This document shows, piece after piece, positions 16,769 through 25,236 of a stretch of 64,000 nucleotides of DNA. A program made the position numbers and the translations under genes. The DNA lies in the NCBI GenBank assembly GCA_900635495.1, contig LR134136.1:4464001-4528000 (forward strand). Direction: 5' to 3'. A model generated the notes under the pieces. The model saw only the letters and a program-made list of their open reading frames with translations, was not told where the DNA came from and did no database searches. The stretch's first letter is position 1. Every line of letters begins with the position of its first letter. This DNA comes from Atlantibacter hermannii. Lineage in GTDB: Bacteria; Pseudomonadota; Gammaproteobacteria; Enterobacterales; Enterobacteriaceae.

Positions 16769-18196
16769 TTATTTTTCCAGCTCAGCAAGCACCTGGGCGT
16801 CTTCAGCATCCACGTTGGCGCCAAGCGGTTCCCATTTGATCAGCACACAAGTCAGAAAACCGATAAAGGGCACAATCGCCAGCCAGTAGAAGGCACCGGT
16901 ATTGAGACTTCCCCAGAGCATGGGCCAGAAAATCAGCCCGGCAATCGCTCCGGTACGCATGATGGCACGTGCAAAACCTACCCCGGTGGGACGAATGCTT
17001 GGCGGATAGGAGAGTGTAGCGATGGTCATACCCAGCCCACCCGGCCCCGCAGAATGGAAAAAGATAATGGCTCCCAGTAACCCTAAAGAGAGCCACGGGT
17101 TAGTGGTGGCCAGCGCACCCAACGCCAACAGCGCCAGCGTGACGACAGCGAATCCATACATGGATTGCAGACGTGTCCCAAACCGTTGCAGTACCATTGA
17201 GCCAATCAACCCGCCGGTAATACCACAAAGCGCGTTGACCATTGCCGAGCCGGTTAACGCGCCCGCTAACCCACCGCTCAAAATACCCGCCAGCGTGAGC
17301 GGCAGATAAACCCCTACGGCGTTGTACTGCCATGCCTGCATCGTGGCCACCACGCAGCCTAAAAGCGTGCGTTTGCGGTAGCGCTGGTTGAACAAAATGC
17401 CATAGCCGCCGTGGATTTTGGTTTCGTGAAGATCCGAATGCCCGGTTGCCATATGCGTCCCGACGCTGGCATGTACTCCATAACGTTTTTTCAGGATGGC
17501 GCAGGCTTCTTCATAGCGGCCCACGCGGGCGGCCCACATCGCCGATTCGCCAATGAAGAAATAACGCAGGATCATGATGATGACTGCGAAAATCGCGCCG
17601 ATAAAGATACCGTAGCGCCACAAATCCGCTTCTGCGATCCCGGAAAGCAACAGCGGCAACAGCACCAAATACACCACGGTAGTGGAAACATACCAGGCCA
17701 TCTGCCACAGGTTGACTGACGACCCGGTTTTTTTCGATGTCGACCCACGAAGCTCTGCAACGGCGTTAGTCGCCAGCGGGAAATCAATTCCTAAACCGAA
17801 CCCCATAATGACGCGGCACACCAGCACCCACCAGATATTGGGCGCAACGGCGACCGCTGCCGCGCCCAGCGTGCAAAGCGCCATCCCAATGAGGAATGCG
17901 CGGCGCTGGCCGAAACGGTTAATAACCCGGTTCGCCAACAGTCCGCCTACAAGCGCAGCAATCAATACGGACGCATTCACCGTTGCCGCAAGGCCCGGGG
18001 AAATCCCAAACTGAAGCGCAATATATTTGTTACCGAAACCAACCATCGCCGCCTGGTAAGCATCGATAAGAATGCCGCCCAGCGCGATAAAGATAATCAA
18101 CGGGCTGACATTTAGCGCGGAGTTTTTATTAACAATATCAATAACATCTTGCGGTTTACTGACATAGTAAGGCGCAGGACTGGTGATTTGGCTCAT
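16769..18196 (-). CDS. MFS transporter in the yih locus
   Basis: A 475-residue MFS protein with about 12 helices; the start is the ATG at 18196 (MSQITSPAPYY), behind AAGGA. An overlapping GTG one codon upstream is less likely. The N-terminal half has DAYQAAMVGFG and NRVINRFGQRRA (the inter-helix loop motif), then GFGLGIDFPLATNAVAEL, as in sugar- and aromatic-acid-type porters. There is no close E. coli counterpart at this place; the two E. coli yih transporters (YihO, YihP) belong to another family. Likely role: uptake of the pathway substrate. Two consecutive transporter genes in one operon suggest one imports the substrate and the other handles a product, but this is inference. Confidence 0.85.
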   Translation of the reverse strand: MSQITSPAPYYVSKPQDVIDIVNKNSALNVSPLIIFIALGGILIDAYQAAMVGFGNKYIALQFGISPGLAATVNASVLIAALVGGLLANRVINRFGQRRAFLIGMALCTLGAAAVAVAPNIWWVLVCRVIMGFGLGIDFPLATNAVAELRGSTSKKTGSSVNLWQMAWYVSTTVVYLVLLPLLLSGIAEADLWRYGIFIGAIFAVIIMILRYFFIGESAMWAARVGRYEEACAILKKRYGVHASVGTHMATGHSDLHETKIHGGYGILFNQRYRKRTLLGCVVATMQAWQYNAVGVYLPLTLAGILSGGLAGALTGSAMVNALCGITGGLIGSMVLQRFGTRLQSMYGFAVVTLALLALGALATTNPWLSLGLLGAIIFFHSAGPGGLGMTIATLSYPPSIRPTGVGFARAIMRTGAIAGLIFWPMLWGSLNTGAFYWLAIVPFIGFLTCVLIKWEPLGANVDAEDAQVLAELEK

Positions 18197-18266
18197 CACA
18201 ATATCCTTTTCTCATTGTTATAGGGTGGCGCCACGCGAGGTAGCGCCGAACAGAGGCGTTTAAGGA

Positions 18267-19277
18267 TCAGGCATCGGCGAAATGCAGCATGACTTTGATG
18301 GAGTCATTTTGCTGGGCGCGTTCAAATGCCGCGGCGGCCTCACTGACGGGATACAGATCCGTCACCAGTTCACGCGTATCAAAACACCCATCCGCCAGCC
18401 ACTCGATCACTGCGTCAAAATCTTCCGGGATGTACATGCCGGAATTGAGCAAATCGCGCTCAAAACGCTGCATCATTGGCAGAGGAATTTCACGAGGCCC
18501 GCTCGGGACGCCCATACACACGACGGTTCCGCCCGCATACACGCGTGTGCAGGCGTCATTAAGGGTGTTCTGGGCGGCAACAACGTCAATCGCCCCGGTA
18601 AACCGCACTTCGCTATCCAGCTCGCCTGGCGCATACGCCTCAGCCGCCCCCAGCTTAAGCGCGAGGGTACGTTTGGCAGGATCTGGCTCAATCACGGTGA
18701 TTTTCCCGGCACCCATAATGCGCAGCGCCTGGACAATCGAAAGGCCGATCGTTCCCGCGCCAATGACCAGTACGCTTTCCAGTGACGCTTTCGGCATACG
18801 ATTTACGCAATGCCGCGCACAGGCCGCGGGTTCAGCGAAAGCCAGCACTTTTAGCGGCAACGAAGGGGGAGCAACATGGCAATTGCGGGCAGGCACAATA
18901 TGCTGGGATCGCGCGAAACCCGGCGCCCGGAATCCGGCGACCTGAGGCGGCTCGCACAGGTTAAAGCGTCCCGCTTTACAGGCCCGGCACTCCATACAGG
19001 CCATGATCGGATCGACCACCACATGGTCGCCCACTTTGACGTGAGTCACTTCGCTACCCACTTCTGTGACGCGCGCAGCGATTTCATGGCCCGGTACTAC
19101 TGGCGGTTTTGCAAAAGGATGCCCGCCTTTTAAGACATGTAAGTCCGACCCGCAGATACCAAAAAACGCGGGCGCAATACGGACTTCATGCGGTTTAAGT
19201 TCCTGGTGTGGCTCTTCAAGATACTCAGTAGTGACTTTTCCAATATCAGAAAATAAAACGCGTGTGATCTTATCCAT
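18267..19277 (-). CDS. Zinc-dependent medium-chain alcohol/polyol dehydrogenase in the yih locus
   Basis: A 336-residue MDR-family dehydrogenase like threonine, sorbitol and other polyol dehydrogenases. The start MDKITRV at 19277 has GGAG eight bases upstream; the longer frame overlaps yihT and is not used. Catalytic zinc ligands are in CGSDLH and GHE; the structural-zinc cysteines are in CMECRACKAGRFNLC; the nucleotide-binding GAGTIG is near residue 170, followed by a late acidic VIEPD favouring NAD+. It sits 34 bases after yihT, in the place where E. coli has the isomerase yihS. It could oxidise a sulfo-sugar alcohol to the ketose that the kinase and aldolase use. That is inference. Confidence 0.88.
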   Translation of the reverse strand: MDKITRVLFSDIGKVTTEYLEEPHQELKPHEVRIAPAFFGICGSDLHVLKGGHPFAKPPVVPGHEIAARVTEVGSEVTHVKVGDHVVVDPIMACMECRACKAGRFNLCEPPQVAGFRAPGFARSQHIVPARNCHVAPPSLPLKVLAFAEPAACARHCVNRMPKASLESVLVIGAGTIGLSIVQALRIMGAGKITVIEPDPAKRTLALKLGAAEAYAPGELDSEVRFTGAIDVVAAQNTLNDACTRVYAGGTVVCMGVPSGPREIPLPMMQRFERDLLNSGMYIPEDFDAVIEWLADGCFDTRELVTDLYPVSEAAAAFERAQQNDSIKVMLHFADA

Positions 19278-19311
19278 GGTGGTTCTCCATCGACAGAGTG
19301 ATATCCGGGAA

Positions 19312-20199
19312 TTAACGCTGTGCGATACTTTCATCGACGATTTCAGCCAGCCGTTGCAGGCGCGGTACTGAAACATCGCGCAGCATGGTTTGCGGATCGG
19401 CAGCACCAATGACCGATGCCCAAACCGCTCTCCCGGCGAGGAAACCTGATGCGCCGCCTTTCATGGCAATACGCACCGCTCTGCCAAAAATGTCTGCATC
19501 CACGCCGGATGACAAAATAACCCATGGCATATTCATTTGTTCATTAAGCTTCTGGCAGGCTGCCAACAGGGTTTTTTCATCGCCTTTGCCGCCCATGGGC
19601 ATCTCCGCTTTATAAAGATCGGCGCCTGTATCGCCCAACTCTGCGGCTGCCGCGATAATGGCGCTTTCGCGATCGAAATCCCATCCGCGACGTGGGGGAC
19701 GAACCACGGGCTCAATAATGCTGACCAGGCCTGCGCTACGGCAGCGTTTAACAAAATGACTGACCATGTCCAGACGCGCTTGTGCCGGTTCGTCTTCACG
19801 CCAGAGCACCAGCAGTTTTAACGCCTTACCTCCCATTTCCCGCACGGCATGCGGATCGATAGCCATATCAATCTGAACGCTATCGACCGGGATACCGTTA
19901 CCTGGCAAAAAGTCATCAGCGGCGACAATCAGGCCGCAGGAATCTGCAACCGCCTGCTGTTTAACCACCTCATCAAGACAAAATTGCTTATCCAGCAATA
20001 CCGCCGAGGCGTAAGGGGAAAGAATGCGGGTTGCCGCCACTTTAAAATCAGTCAGCACACTGTCTGCCACCGGCTTCGGTTGGCCTGCCGCTGCGAACAT
20101 CAAGCGCATCGCTTCTCGTTGATCGACGGCCAGCATGGCAAAGCCGCCGCCAGGACGGGCGATATCGTTAAGGGTGTACGGATGGGGATGAGAATGCAT
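19312..20199 (-). CDS. yihT: 6-deoxy-6-sulfofructose-1-phosphate aldolase YihT
   Basis: Class I aldolase that cleaves 6-deoxy-6-sulfofructose 1-phosphate to DHAP and 3-sulfolactaldehyde. It is 295 residues. The ATG at 20199 (MHSHPHPYTLND) follows AGGAG; an ATG five codons upstream overlaps the ribosome site. It closely follows E. coli YihT, with FAMLAVDQREAMR near the N-terminus, the Schiff-base Lys in DLYKAEMP, EPVVRPPRRG and the C-terminal SGFLAGRAVWASVIG. The catalytic residues are intact. It lies between the reductase yihU and the zinc dehydrogenase, in the same direction. Confidence 0.93.
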   Translation of the reverse strand: MHSHPHPYTLNDIARPGGGFAMLAVDQREAMRLMFAAAGQPKPVADSVLTDFKVAATRILSPYASAVLLDKQFCLDEVVKQQAVADSCGLIVAADDFLPGNGIPVDSVQIDMAIDPHAVREMGGKALKLLVLWREDEPAQARLDMVSHFVKRCRSAGLVSIIEPVVRPPRRGWDFDRESAIIAAAAELGDTGADLYKAEMPMGGKGDEKTLLAACQKLNEQMNMPWVILSSGVDADIFGRAVRIAMKGGASGFLAGRAVWASVIGAADPQTMLRDVSVPRLQRLAEIVDESIAQR

Positions 20200-20224
20200 A
20201 GTTACTCCTGTCATATTTCAATAA

Positions 20225-21116
20225 TCAAAGTGCGTCAGGGCGACCAGCCAGTTGACGAACCTGAGAAAGCAAAGCGCTCCAGTCCTGACGACCCCGGCCA
20301 TGTTCGCTGGCGCACTGGTAATAGGCTTCTGCGGCTTCTCCCATATGTAGCGGCGCCGCTTTCTGGTGGGCGACATCAATCGCAATGCGCAGATCTTTCA
20401 ACGCCAGATCGACCATAAAGGCCGGAGAGAGATCGCCTTTCAGCACCTTGCCAGGCCAGGTTGTGGTGAAATGTCCTTTGCCTGCGGCGGTGCCGCTCAT
20501 GACCTTGATAGCGACGTTAAGGTCCAGCCCGAGAGACTCGCAAAGCACGGCGGCTTCTGCGGAGAGGGCATTCAGCGCGATACTCATATAGTTGTTGATC
20601 AGTTTGACGCGGATACCCATTCCCGGCCCGCCCGCTTCGACCAGCTCTGAGCCCATGCACAGCAGGACGGGCCGCGCGCGTTCAACCTGCTCCGGCGTGC
20701 CACCCGCGAGGATAAGCAACGTACCGTTAATGGCGTTGTCGGACGTTCTCCCAACCGGCGCATCCATCATGCTGATGCCTTTAACGCTTAGCTCCTGGAT
20801 GAGCGCATCGGTTTGTAGCGGATGGATGGTGGACATATCGATCACCAGTGCATCCGGAGAAATGCCTTCGCACACACCCGAAGCCCCTAACAACACATCG
20901 CGGACAATGTCGCCGTTTGGCAGCATGGTAATCACGATATCTGCGCCTTCTGCGGCTTGCGCAGGCGTTTGTGCCGCAACCGCGCCCTGCCCGACCATCT
21001 GGGCTGACCGCTTGCGGATTCACATCAAAGACGCGTAGCGCATATCCCTGCTTTACTAAGTTACTGGCCATGGGTAAGCCCATTTGACCCAGCCCTAAAA
21101 AGGCGATAACCGTCAT
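20225..21116 (-). pseudogene. yihU: 3-sulfolactaldehyde reductase YihU, frameshifted by one extra base
   Basis: NADH-dependent reductase of the beta-hydroxyacid dehydrogenase family, turning sulfolactaldehyde into dihydroxypropane sulfonate. The start MTVIAFLGLGQMG at 21116 follows AGGAG. The Rossmann motif GLGQMG, the catalytic Lys in KGHFTTTW and the motifs PVGRTS and KLINNYMS are present; the last two carry residues that I recall as contacting the sulfonate in E. coli YihU (Arg123, Asn174, Ser178). The frame breaks at GGG, plus strand 21001-21003. One base fewer gives QAVSQMVGQGAVAA and a 296-residue protein. Probably a sequencing error. It is first gene of the minus-strand operon, divergent from yihV. 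Confidence 0.88.
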
Positions 21117-21227
21117 AACATTCTCCTGCGCTGTAATGGCAAAAAAGTTACAATGAAAAAATCGTTTTCGACCTTTTTTGAGCATATTTGTAATTCATGG
21201 CTAAAAACCAGACACAAGTCACTAATT

Positions 21228-21254
21228 TGATCATTTTTGTCATTAATATGATCA
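21228..21254. promoter_or_regulatory. Candidate YihW (CsqR) operator between yihU and yihV
   Basis: Two TGATCA palindromes start at 21228 and 21249, exactly 21 bases (two helical turns) apart, within an AT-rich stretch between the divergent operons. Flanking CATTTTTGTCATTA and ATGATCACAAATGAT resemble each other in inverted form. The phasing and place fit an operator for the local DeoR-type regulator. No experimental site is known to me for this sequence. Confidence 0.45.
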
Positions 21255-21286
21255 CAAATGATAATTAACCAGAGGTTGAGACAAAA

Positions 21287-22191
21287 ATGATCAAGATTGC
21301 CTGTGTCGGTATTGCTGTTCAGGATCGGATTTACACGCTGAAGACGCTGCCAGACGGCGGTGGGAAATATCAGTCGTCCCATTATCAGGAAACGGGCGGA
21401 GGGCCAGCGGCTACCGCGGCAGTGGCCATTGCCCGTCTGGGCGTTGAAGTGGATTTTATTGGCCGGGTCGGGGATGACAGCTGCGGTAATACACTGCTCG
21501 CCGAATTGCAGCACTATGGTGTGAATACCGATTATTGCCGTCAGTTTGCTGGCGCACGCTCTTCGCAGTCGGCTATCCTGGTTGATGAGCACGGTGAGCG
21601 CATTATCGTTAATTATCCCAGCCCTGATTTGCCTGCCGACGCATCCTGGGGTTGAAGAGATTGATTTCTCGGCCTATGACATGGTACTGGCCGATGTCCG
21701 CTGGCATGAGGGGGGCGTTAACCGCCTTTACGCTTGCCAGACACGCTGGCGTCGCCACGCTGCTGGACGCAGATACCACGCCGCAAAATATTGAGCCGCT
21801 GGTCAGGCTTGCTGACCACGCGGTTTTTTCAGCGCCAGGGTTACAACGTATGACCCACATTGACGATGCCCGGGAAGGATTATTGCGCGCCGCATCGCTC
21901 ACCGAGGGAAAAGTCTATGTGACCCAGGGCGGTGAAGGCACATTGTGGATTGAAGATGAGCATTTTTGTCATTTTCCGGCGTTTACCGTGAACGTCGTCG
22001 ACACCACCGGCGCTGGAGACGTTTTTCATGGCGCACTGGCCCTGGCCATTGCCGAAAAAATGCCGTCGCAAAGCGCGATTGCCTTTTCTGCTGCCGTCGC
22101 GGCGCTGAAATGTACCCAGGCAGGTGGGCGAACGGGTATTCCTAATCGTGAACAAACCGAGTCGTTTTTGTCATTATTAAATGTAAAATGA
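21287..22191 (+). pseudogene. yihV: 6-deoxy-6-sulfofructose kinase YihV, two single-base frameshifts
   Basis: PfkB-family sugar kinase that phosphorylates sulfofructose at C1. The start MIKIACVGIAVQDRIY has GAGG about 11 bases upstream. The family motifs GGGPAATAAVA (N-terminal) and DTTGAGDVFHGAL (catalytic Asp, anion hole) are present. The frame breaks twice: at GGGG 21648-21651 and at GGGGGG 21710-21715. Removing one G from each gives ...DASWVEEIDFS... and ...RWHEGALTAFTLARHAG..., a continuous protein of about 300 residues close to E. coli YihV. Two independent one-base excesses within 65 bases favour base-calling error over real decay. It is followed by yihW on the same strand. Confidence 0.85.
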
Positions 22192-22221
22192 CTTTTTCTG
22201 GCAGGAGGGCAAGAGGTGTTA

Positions 22222-22998
22222 ATGAGCACAACGGATCTAACCGGTAATCCCCGCCACGATAAGCTGATTCAGCTTATTACTGAACAGGGATACATGAATA
22301 TTGAGGATCTGGCGCAGCAACTGTCCGTATCCACTCAAACCATTCGCCGTGATATCCGCAAGCTGAGCGATCAAGGATTGATAACGCGCCATCATGGCGG
22401 AGCCGGGCGTATTTCCAGCGTCATTAATACCGCGTTTGAACAACGCGAGCTTTCACTGACGCATGAAAAACAGGCCATCGCCGAGGCTATTGCTCATTAT
22501 CTTCCTGACCGTTGCACAGTTTTCCTGACGATTGGCACGACGGTGGAAGCCATCGCCAGAGCCTTGCTGGTGCGTAAAAATTTACGGGTCATCACCAACA
22601 GCGTGCGCGTGGCGCAGATTCTTTATAAAAATCCGGATCTGGAGGTGATGGTGCCTGGCGGAACACTGCGCGCTCATAACGGCGGCATCGTCGGGCCTGC
22701 GACAGTGAATTTCATTGAAGGGTTTCGCGCGGATTACCTCATCACCAGCGTGGGGGCGATTGAAAACGACGGCGCGTTGCTTGAATTTGATGTCAATGAG
22801 GCAACGGTGGCAAAAACCATGATGGAACATGCGCGGCATACGCTGGTTGCAGCGGACCATACCAAATTCCATACCTCAGCCGCAGTTGCCATTGGCAATG
22901 CCCGAAACGTGTCGGCCTTTTTTACCGATGAGGATCCACCAGCCGCCTTTGCACAATTACTTGAGCAGGAACGCATCAAGCTTTTTGTCGCAGAATAA
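22222..22998 (+). CDS. yihW: DeoR-family regulator YihW (CsqR) of sulfoglycolysis
   Basis: A 258-residue transcription factor: N-terminal DeoR-type helix-turn-helix (about residues 22-60, DLAQQLSVSTQTIRRDIRKL), then a sugar-phosphate sensing domain with TIGTTVEAIAR, GGTLRAHNGG and ADHTKFH. Start: the ATG at 22222 following AAGAGG; an in-frame GTG six bases earlier lies within that ribosome site. It is the orthologue of E. coli YihW/CsqR, which represses the yih genes until a sulfoquinovose-derived inducer is present. It lies 30 bases after yihV and ends at a bidirectional terminator shared with bipA. Confidence 0.93.
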   Translation: MSTTDLTGNPRHDKLIQLITEQGYMNIEDLAQQLSVSTQTIRRDIRKLSDQGLITRHHGGAGRISSVINTAFEQRELSLTHEKQAIAEAIAHYLPDRCTVFLTIGTTVEAIARALLVRKNLRVITNSVRVAQILYKNPDLEVMVPGGTLRAHNGGIVGPATVNFIEGFRADYLITSVGAIENDGALLEFDVNEATVAKTMMEHARHTLVAADHTKFHTSAAVAIGNARNVSAFFTDEDPPAAFAQLLEQERIKLFVAE

Positions 22999-23027
22999 AA
23001 AAAAAGCCGCTTATCAGCGGCTTTTTT
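22999..23027. terminator. Bidirectional terminator between yihW and bipA
   Basis: Stem AAAAAGCCGCT/AGCGGCTTTTT around TATC, with A- and T-runs on both sides. It can serve yihW on the plus and bipA on the minus strand. Confidence 0.88.
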
Positions 23028-23044
23028 GCATCATTCAAACAATC

Positions 23045-24868
23045 TTAGTCTTCTTTCGAGCCACGGCTCGCGCGACGACGATCGTTCTCAGTCAGGTGAC
23101 GTTTACGAATACGGATAGACGTCGGGGTCACTTCGACCAGTTCGTCATCATCGATAAACTCAAGCGCCTGCTCCAGAGACATTTTGATCGGCGGAACCAG
23201 AACCGTTGCTTCGTCAGTACCGGACGCACGCATGTTGGTCAGTTTCTTACCGGTCAGGCAGTTCACGGTCAGGTCGTTAGAACGGCTGTGAATACCGATA
23301 ATCTGGCCTTCATACACTTCCGCACCGTGACCCAGGAACAGCTTGCCGCGATCCTGCAGACCAAACAGCGCGAACGCTACCGCTTTGCCCTGGCCGTTAG
23401 AAATCAGCACGCCGTTGTTACGCTGGCCGATTTCGCCCGGACGGACGTCGTCGTAGTGGCTGAAGGTGGAGTACAGCAGACCGGTACCGGACGTCATGGT
23501 CATGAACTCGGTACGGAAGCCGATCAGGCCACGTGCCGGGATCAGGTAATCCAGACGAATACGGCCTTTGCCGTCAGGGATCATGTCTTTCACGTCGCCT
23601 TTACGCTCGCCCATGGCTTGCATAACTGCGCCCTGATGCTGCTCTTCGATATCCAGGGTCACGTTTTCGAACGGTTCCTGCATACGGCCGTCAATCATAC
23701 GGTTGATAACTTTCGGACGGGACACAGCCAGTTCGAAGCCTTCACGACGCATGTTTTCGATCAGCACTGACAGGTGCAGCTCACCACGACCGGACACGCG
23801 GAACGCGTCGGAGTCTTCAGTTTCTTCAACGCGCAGGGCTACGTTGTGTACCAGCTCTTTATTCAGACGCTCAAGGATCTGACGAGAGGTCACGAACTTA
23901 CCTTCTTTACCGCAGAACGGCGAGGTGTTGACGTTGAAGAACATGGTTACCGTCGGCTCGTCAACAGACAGGGCCGGCAGCGCTTCCACGTTTTGCGGAT
24001 CGCAAAGCGTGTCAGAGATGTTCAGTTCGCCAAGACCGGTGATCGCGATGATGTCGCCCGCTTCCGCTTCGGTGGATTCGATACGTTCCAGGCCGAGGTG
24101 GGTCAGTACTTTACCGACTTTACCGTTACGGGTTTTGCCTTCGCTGTCGATCAGGGTGATCTGCTGGTTCGGCTTCACTTTACCGCGCTTGATGCGACCA
24201 ATGCCGATAACGCCAACGTAGTTGTTGTAATCGAGCTGGGAGATCTGCATCTGGAACGGACCGTCGAGGTCGACGTTCGGAGCCGGTACGTGGTCAATAA
24301 TCGCCTGATACAGCGGGGTCATATCTTCCGCCATGTCAGTGTGATCGTTGCCGGCAATACCCATCAGCGCGGATGCGTAGATGATAGGGAAATCCAGTTG
24401 CTCGTCGGTCGCGTCGAGGTTAACGAACAGGTCGAACACCTGATCGACAACCCAGTCCGGACGGGCGCCAGGACGGTCAACTTTGTTGATCACAACAATC
24501 GGCTTCAAACCATGAGCAAACGCTTTCTTGGTTACGAAGCGGGTCTGCGGCATTGGGCCATCCATTGCATCCACAACCAGCAGTACTGAGTCCACCATGG
24601 ACATAACACGTTCCACTTCTCCACCGAAGTCGGCGTGCCCTGGGGTATCAACGATGTTGATACGGTAGTCATTCCATTTGATAGCGGTGTTTTTAGCGAG
24701 GATGGTAATCCCACGCTCTTTCTCCAAATCGTTGGAGTCCATCACACGTTCTGTGGTCTCAGTACGTTCGCTGAACGTACCGGATTGCTGCAGCAGCTTG
24801 TCAACCAGGGTCGTTTTCCCATGGTCAACGTGCGCAATGATGGCGATGTTACGCAGATTTTCGATCAC
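23045..24868 (-). CDS. bipA: Ribosome-associated GTPase BipA (TypA)
   Basis: Translational GTPase of the EF-G/LepA group that aids 50S assembly and stress or low-temperature growth. It is 607 residues, identical in length to E. coli. GTPase motifs are in order from the N-terminus: AHVDHGKT (G1), DTPGHADF (G3) and NKVDRPGA (G4), followed by the EF-Tu-like domain 2, EF-G-like domains and the BipA-specific C-terminus (RKRHLTENDRRRA). Start MIENLRNIAII at 24868. It is divergent from glnA, as in E. coli. Intact. Confidence 0.98.
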   Translation of the reverse strand: MIENLRNIAIIAHVDHGKTTLVDKLLQQSGTFSERTETTERVMDSNDLEKERGITILAKNTAIKWNDYRINIVDTPGHADFGGEVERVMSMVDSVLLVVDAMDGPMPQTRFVTKKAFAHGLKPIVVINKVDRPGARPDWVVDQVFDLFVNLDATDEQLDFPIIYASALMGIAGNDHTDMAEDMTPLYQAIIDHVPAPNVDLDGPFQMQISQLDYNNYVGVIGIGRIKRGKVKPNQQITLIDSEGKTRNGKVGKVLTHLGLERIESTEAEAGDIIAITGLGELNISDTLCDPQNVEALPALSVDEPTVTMFFNVNTSPFCGKEGKFVTSRQILERLNKELVHNVALRVEETEDSDAFRVSGRGELHLSVLIENMRREGFELAVSRPKVINRMIDGRMQEPFENVTLDIEEQHQGAVMQAMGERKGDVKDMIPDGKGRIRLDYLIPARGLIGFRTEFMTMTSGTGLLYSTFSHYDDVRPGEIGQRNNGVLISNGQGKAVAFALFGLQDRGKLFLGHGAEVYEGQIIGIHSRSNDLTVNCLTGKKLTNMRASGTDEATVLVPPIKMSLEQALEFIDDDELVEVTPTSIRIRKRHLTENDRRRASRGSKED

Positions 24869-24974
24869 AACTTTGCCTCAGGCATTAGAAATAGCGCGTT
24901 ATTGTACACGTATTAATCGAAGGACTAAACAGGATCACAAAGAACCTTTACAAACAATGTAAACAGTAAGGGAT

Positions 24975-24990
24975 TGTGATCGGTTTCACG
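24975..24990. promoter_or_regulatory. Candidate CRP site upstream of glnA
   Basis: TGTGATCGGTTTCACG fits the CRP consensus TGTGA-N6-TCACA with one mismatch. E. coli glnAp1 is CRP-dependent, and this lies at a matching position far upstream of the sigma-54 promoter. The remaining bases 24869-24974 show nothing I recognise apart from bipA upstream DNA. Confidence 0.6.
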
Positions 24991-25019
24991 AAGCAAAAAA
25001 GAGTAGCCACAACGAAAAT

Positions 25020-25036
25020 TGCACCAATACAGTGCT
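25020..25036. promoter_or_regulatory. NtrC-binding site 1 upstream of glnA
   Basis: TGCACCAATACAGTGCT matches the dyad TGCACCA-N-TGGTGCA recognised by NtrC. Together with the next site it forms the enhancer for glnAp2 and overlaps the upstream glnAp1 promoter region. Confidence 0.85.
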
Positions 25037-25051
25037 CATTATTCACACATA

Positions 25052-25068
25052 AGCACTATATTGGTGCA
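25052..25068. promoter_or_regulatory. NtrC-binding site 2 upstream of glnA
   Basis: AGCACTATATTGGTGCA is a strong NtrC dyad, 32 bases (about three helical turns) from site 1, which suits cooperative binding of two NtrC dimers. Confidence 0.88.
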
Positions 25069-25094
25069 AGGTATCCATGCTGGTGCAGCCCTTT

Positions 25095-25107
25095 TGCACT
25101 ATGGTGC
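25095..25107. promoter_or_regulatory. Weaker NtrC-like site near glnAp2
   Basis: TGCACTATGGTGC has both half-sites but shorter spacing than sites 1 and 2. A further TGGTGCA half-site is at 25081. In E. coli, weak NtrC sites at this place act as a governor of glnAp2. Confidence 0.55.
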
Positions 25108-25140
25108 GCATAATAGCGCCTTTTTAGGGTAATTTGAAAG

Positions 25141-25158
25141 TTGGCACAGATTTCGCTT
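25141..25158 (+). promoter_or_regulatory. Sigma-54 promoter glnAp2
   Basis: TTGGCACAGATTTCGCTT has the -24 GG (25143-25144) and -12 GC (25155-25156) spaced by ten bases, virtually the E. coli glnAp2 sequence. The transcript should start near 25168, about 70 bases before glnA. Confidence 0.92.
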
Positions 25159-25236
25159 TAACTAAATCAGGGTGAAAACACCAACTATTGAGCAGTGCCA
25201 TTCCACGACGATGATGACCAATCCGGGAGAGTAAGT

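Noticed and set aside
18282..18945. Open frames of 167 and 218 codons antisense to the zinc dehydrogenase
   Set aside because: Composition mirrors the coding strand; both oppose a gene with complete zinc and nucleotide motifs.
21116..22191. Programmed frameshifting in yihU or yihV
   Set aside because: No slippery heptamer with a downstream structure is apparent, and identical one-base excesses occur in unrelated genes across the window.
14392..22998. The yih locus as a mobile island
   Set aside because: No integrase, tRNA attachment site, flanking repeat or clear composition shift was seen, and the locus is in its usual place between bipA and yihX.
23774..24589. Long open frame (271 codons) antisense to bipA
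   Set aside because: A shadow of a GC-rich, strongly coding gene; no ribosome site or family match.
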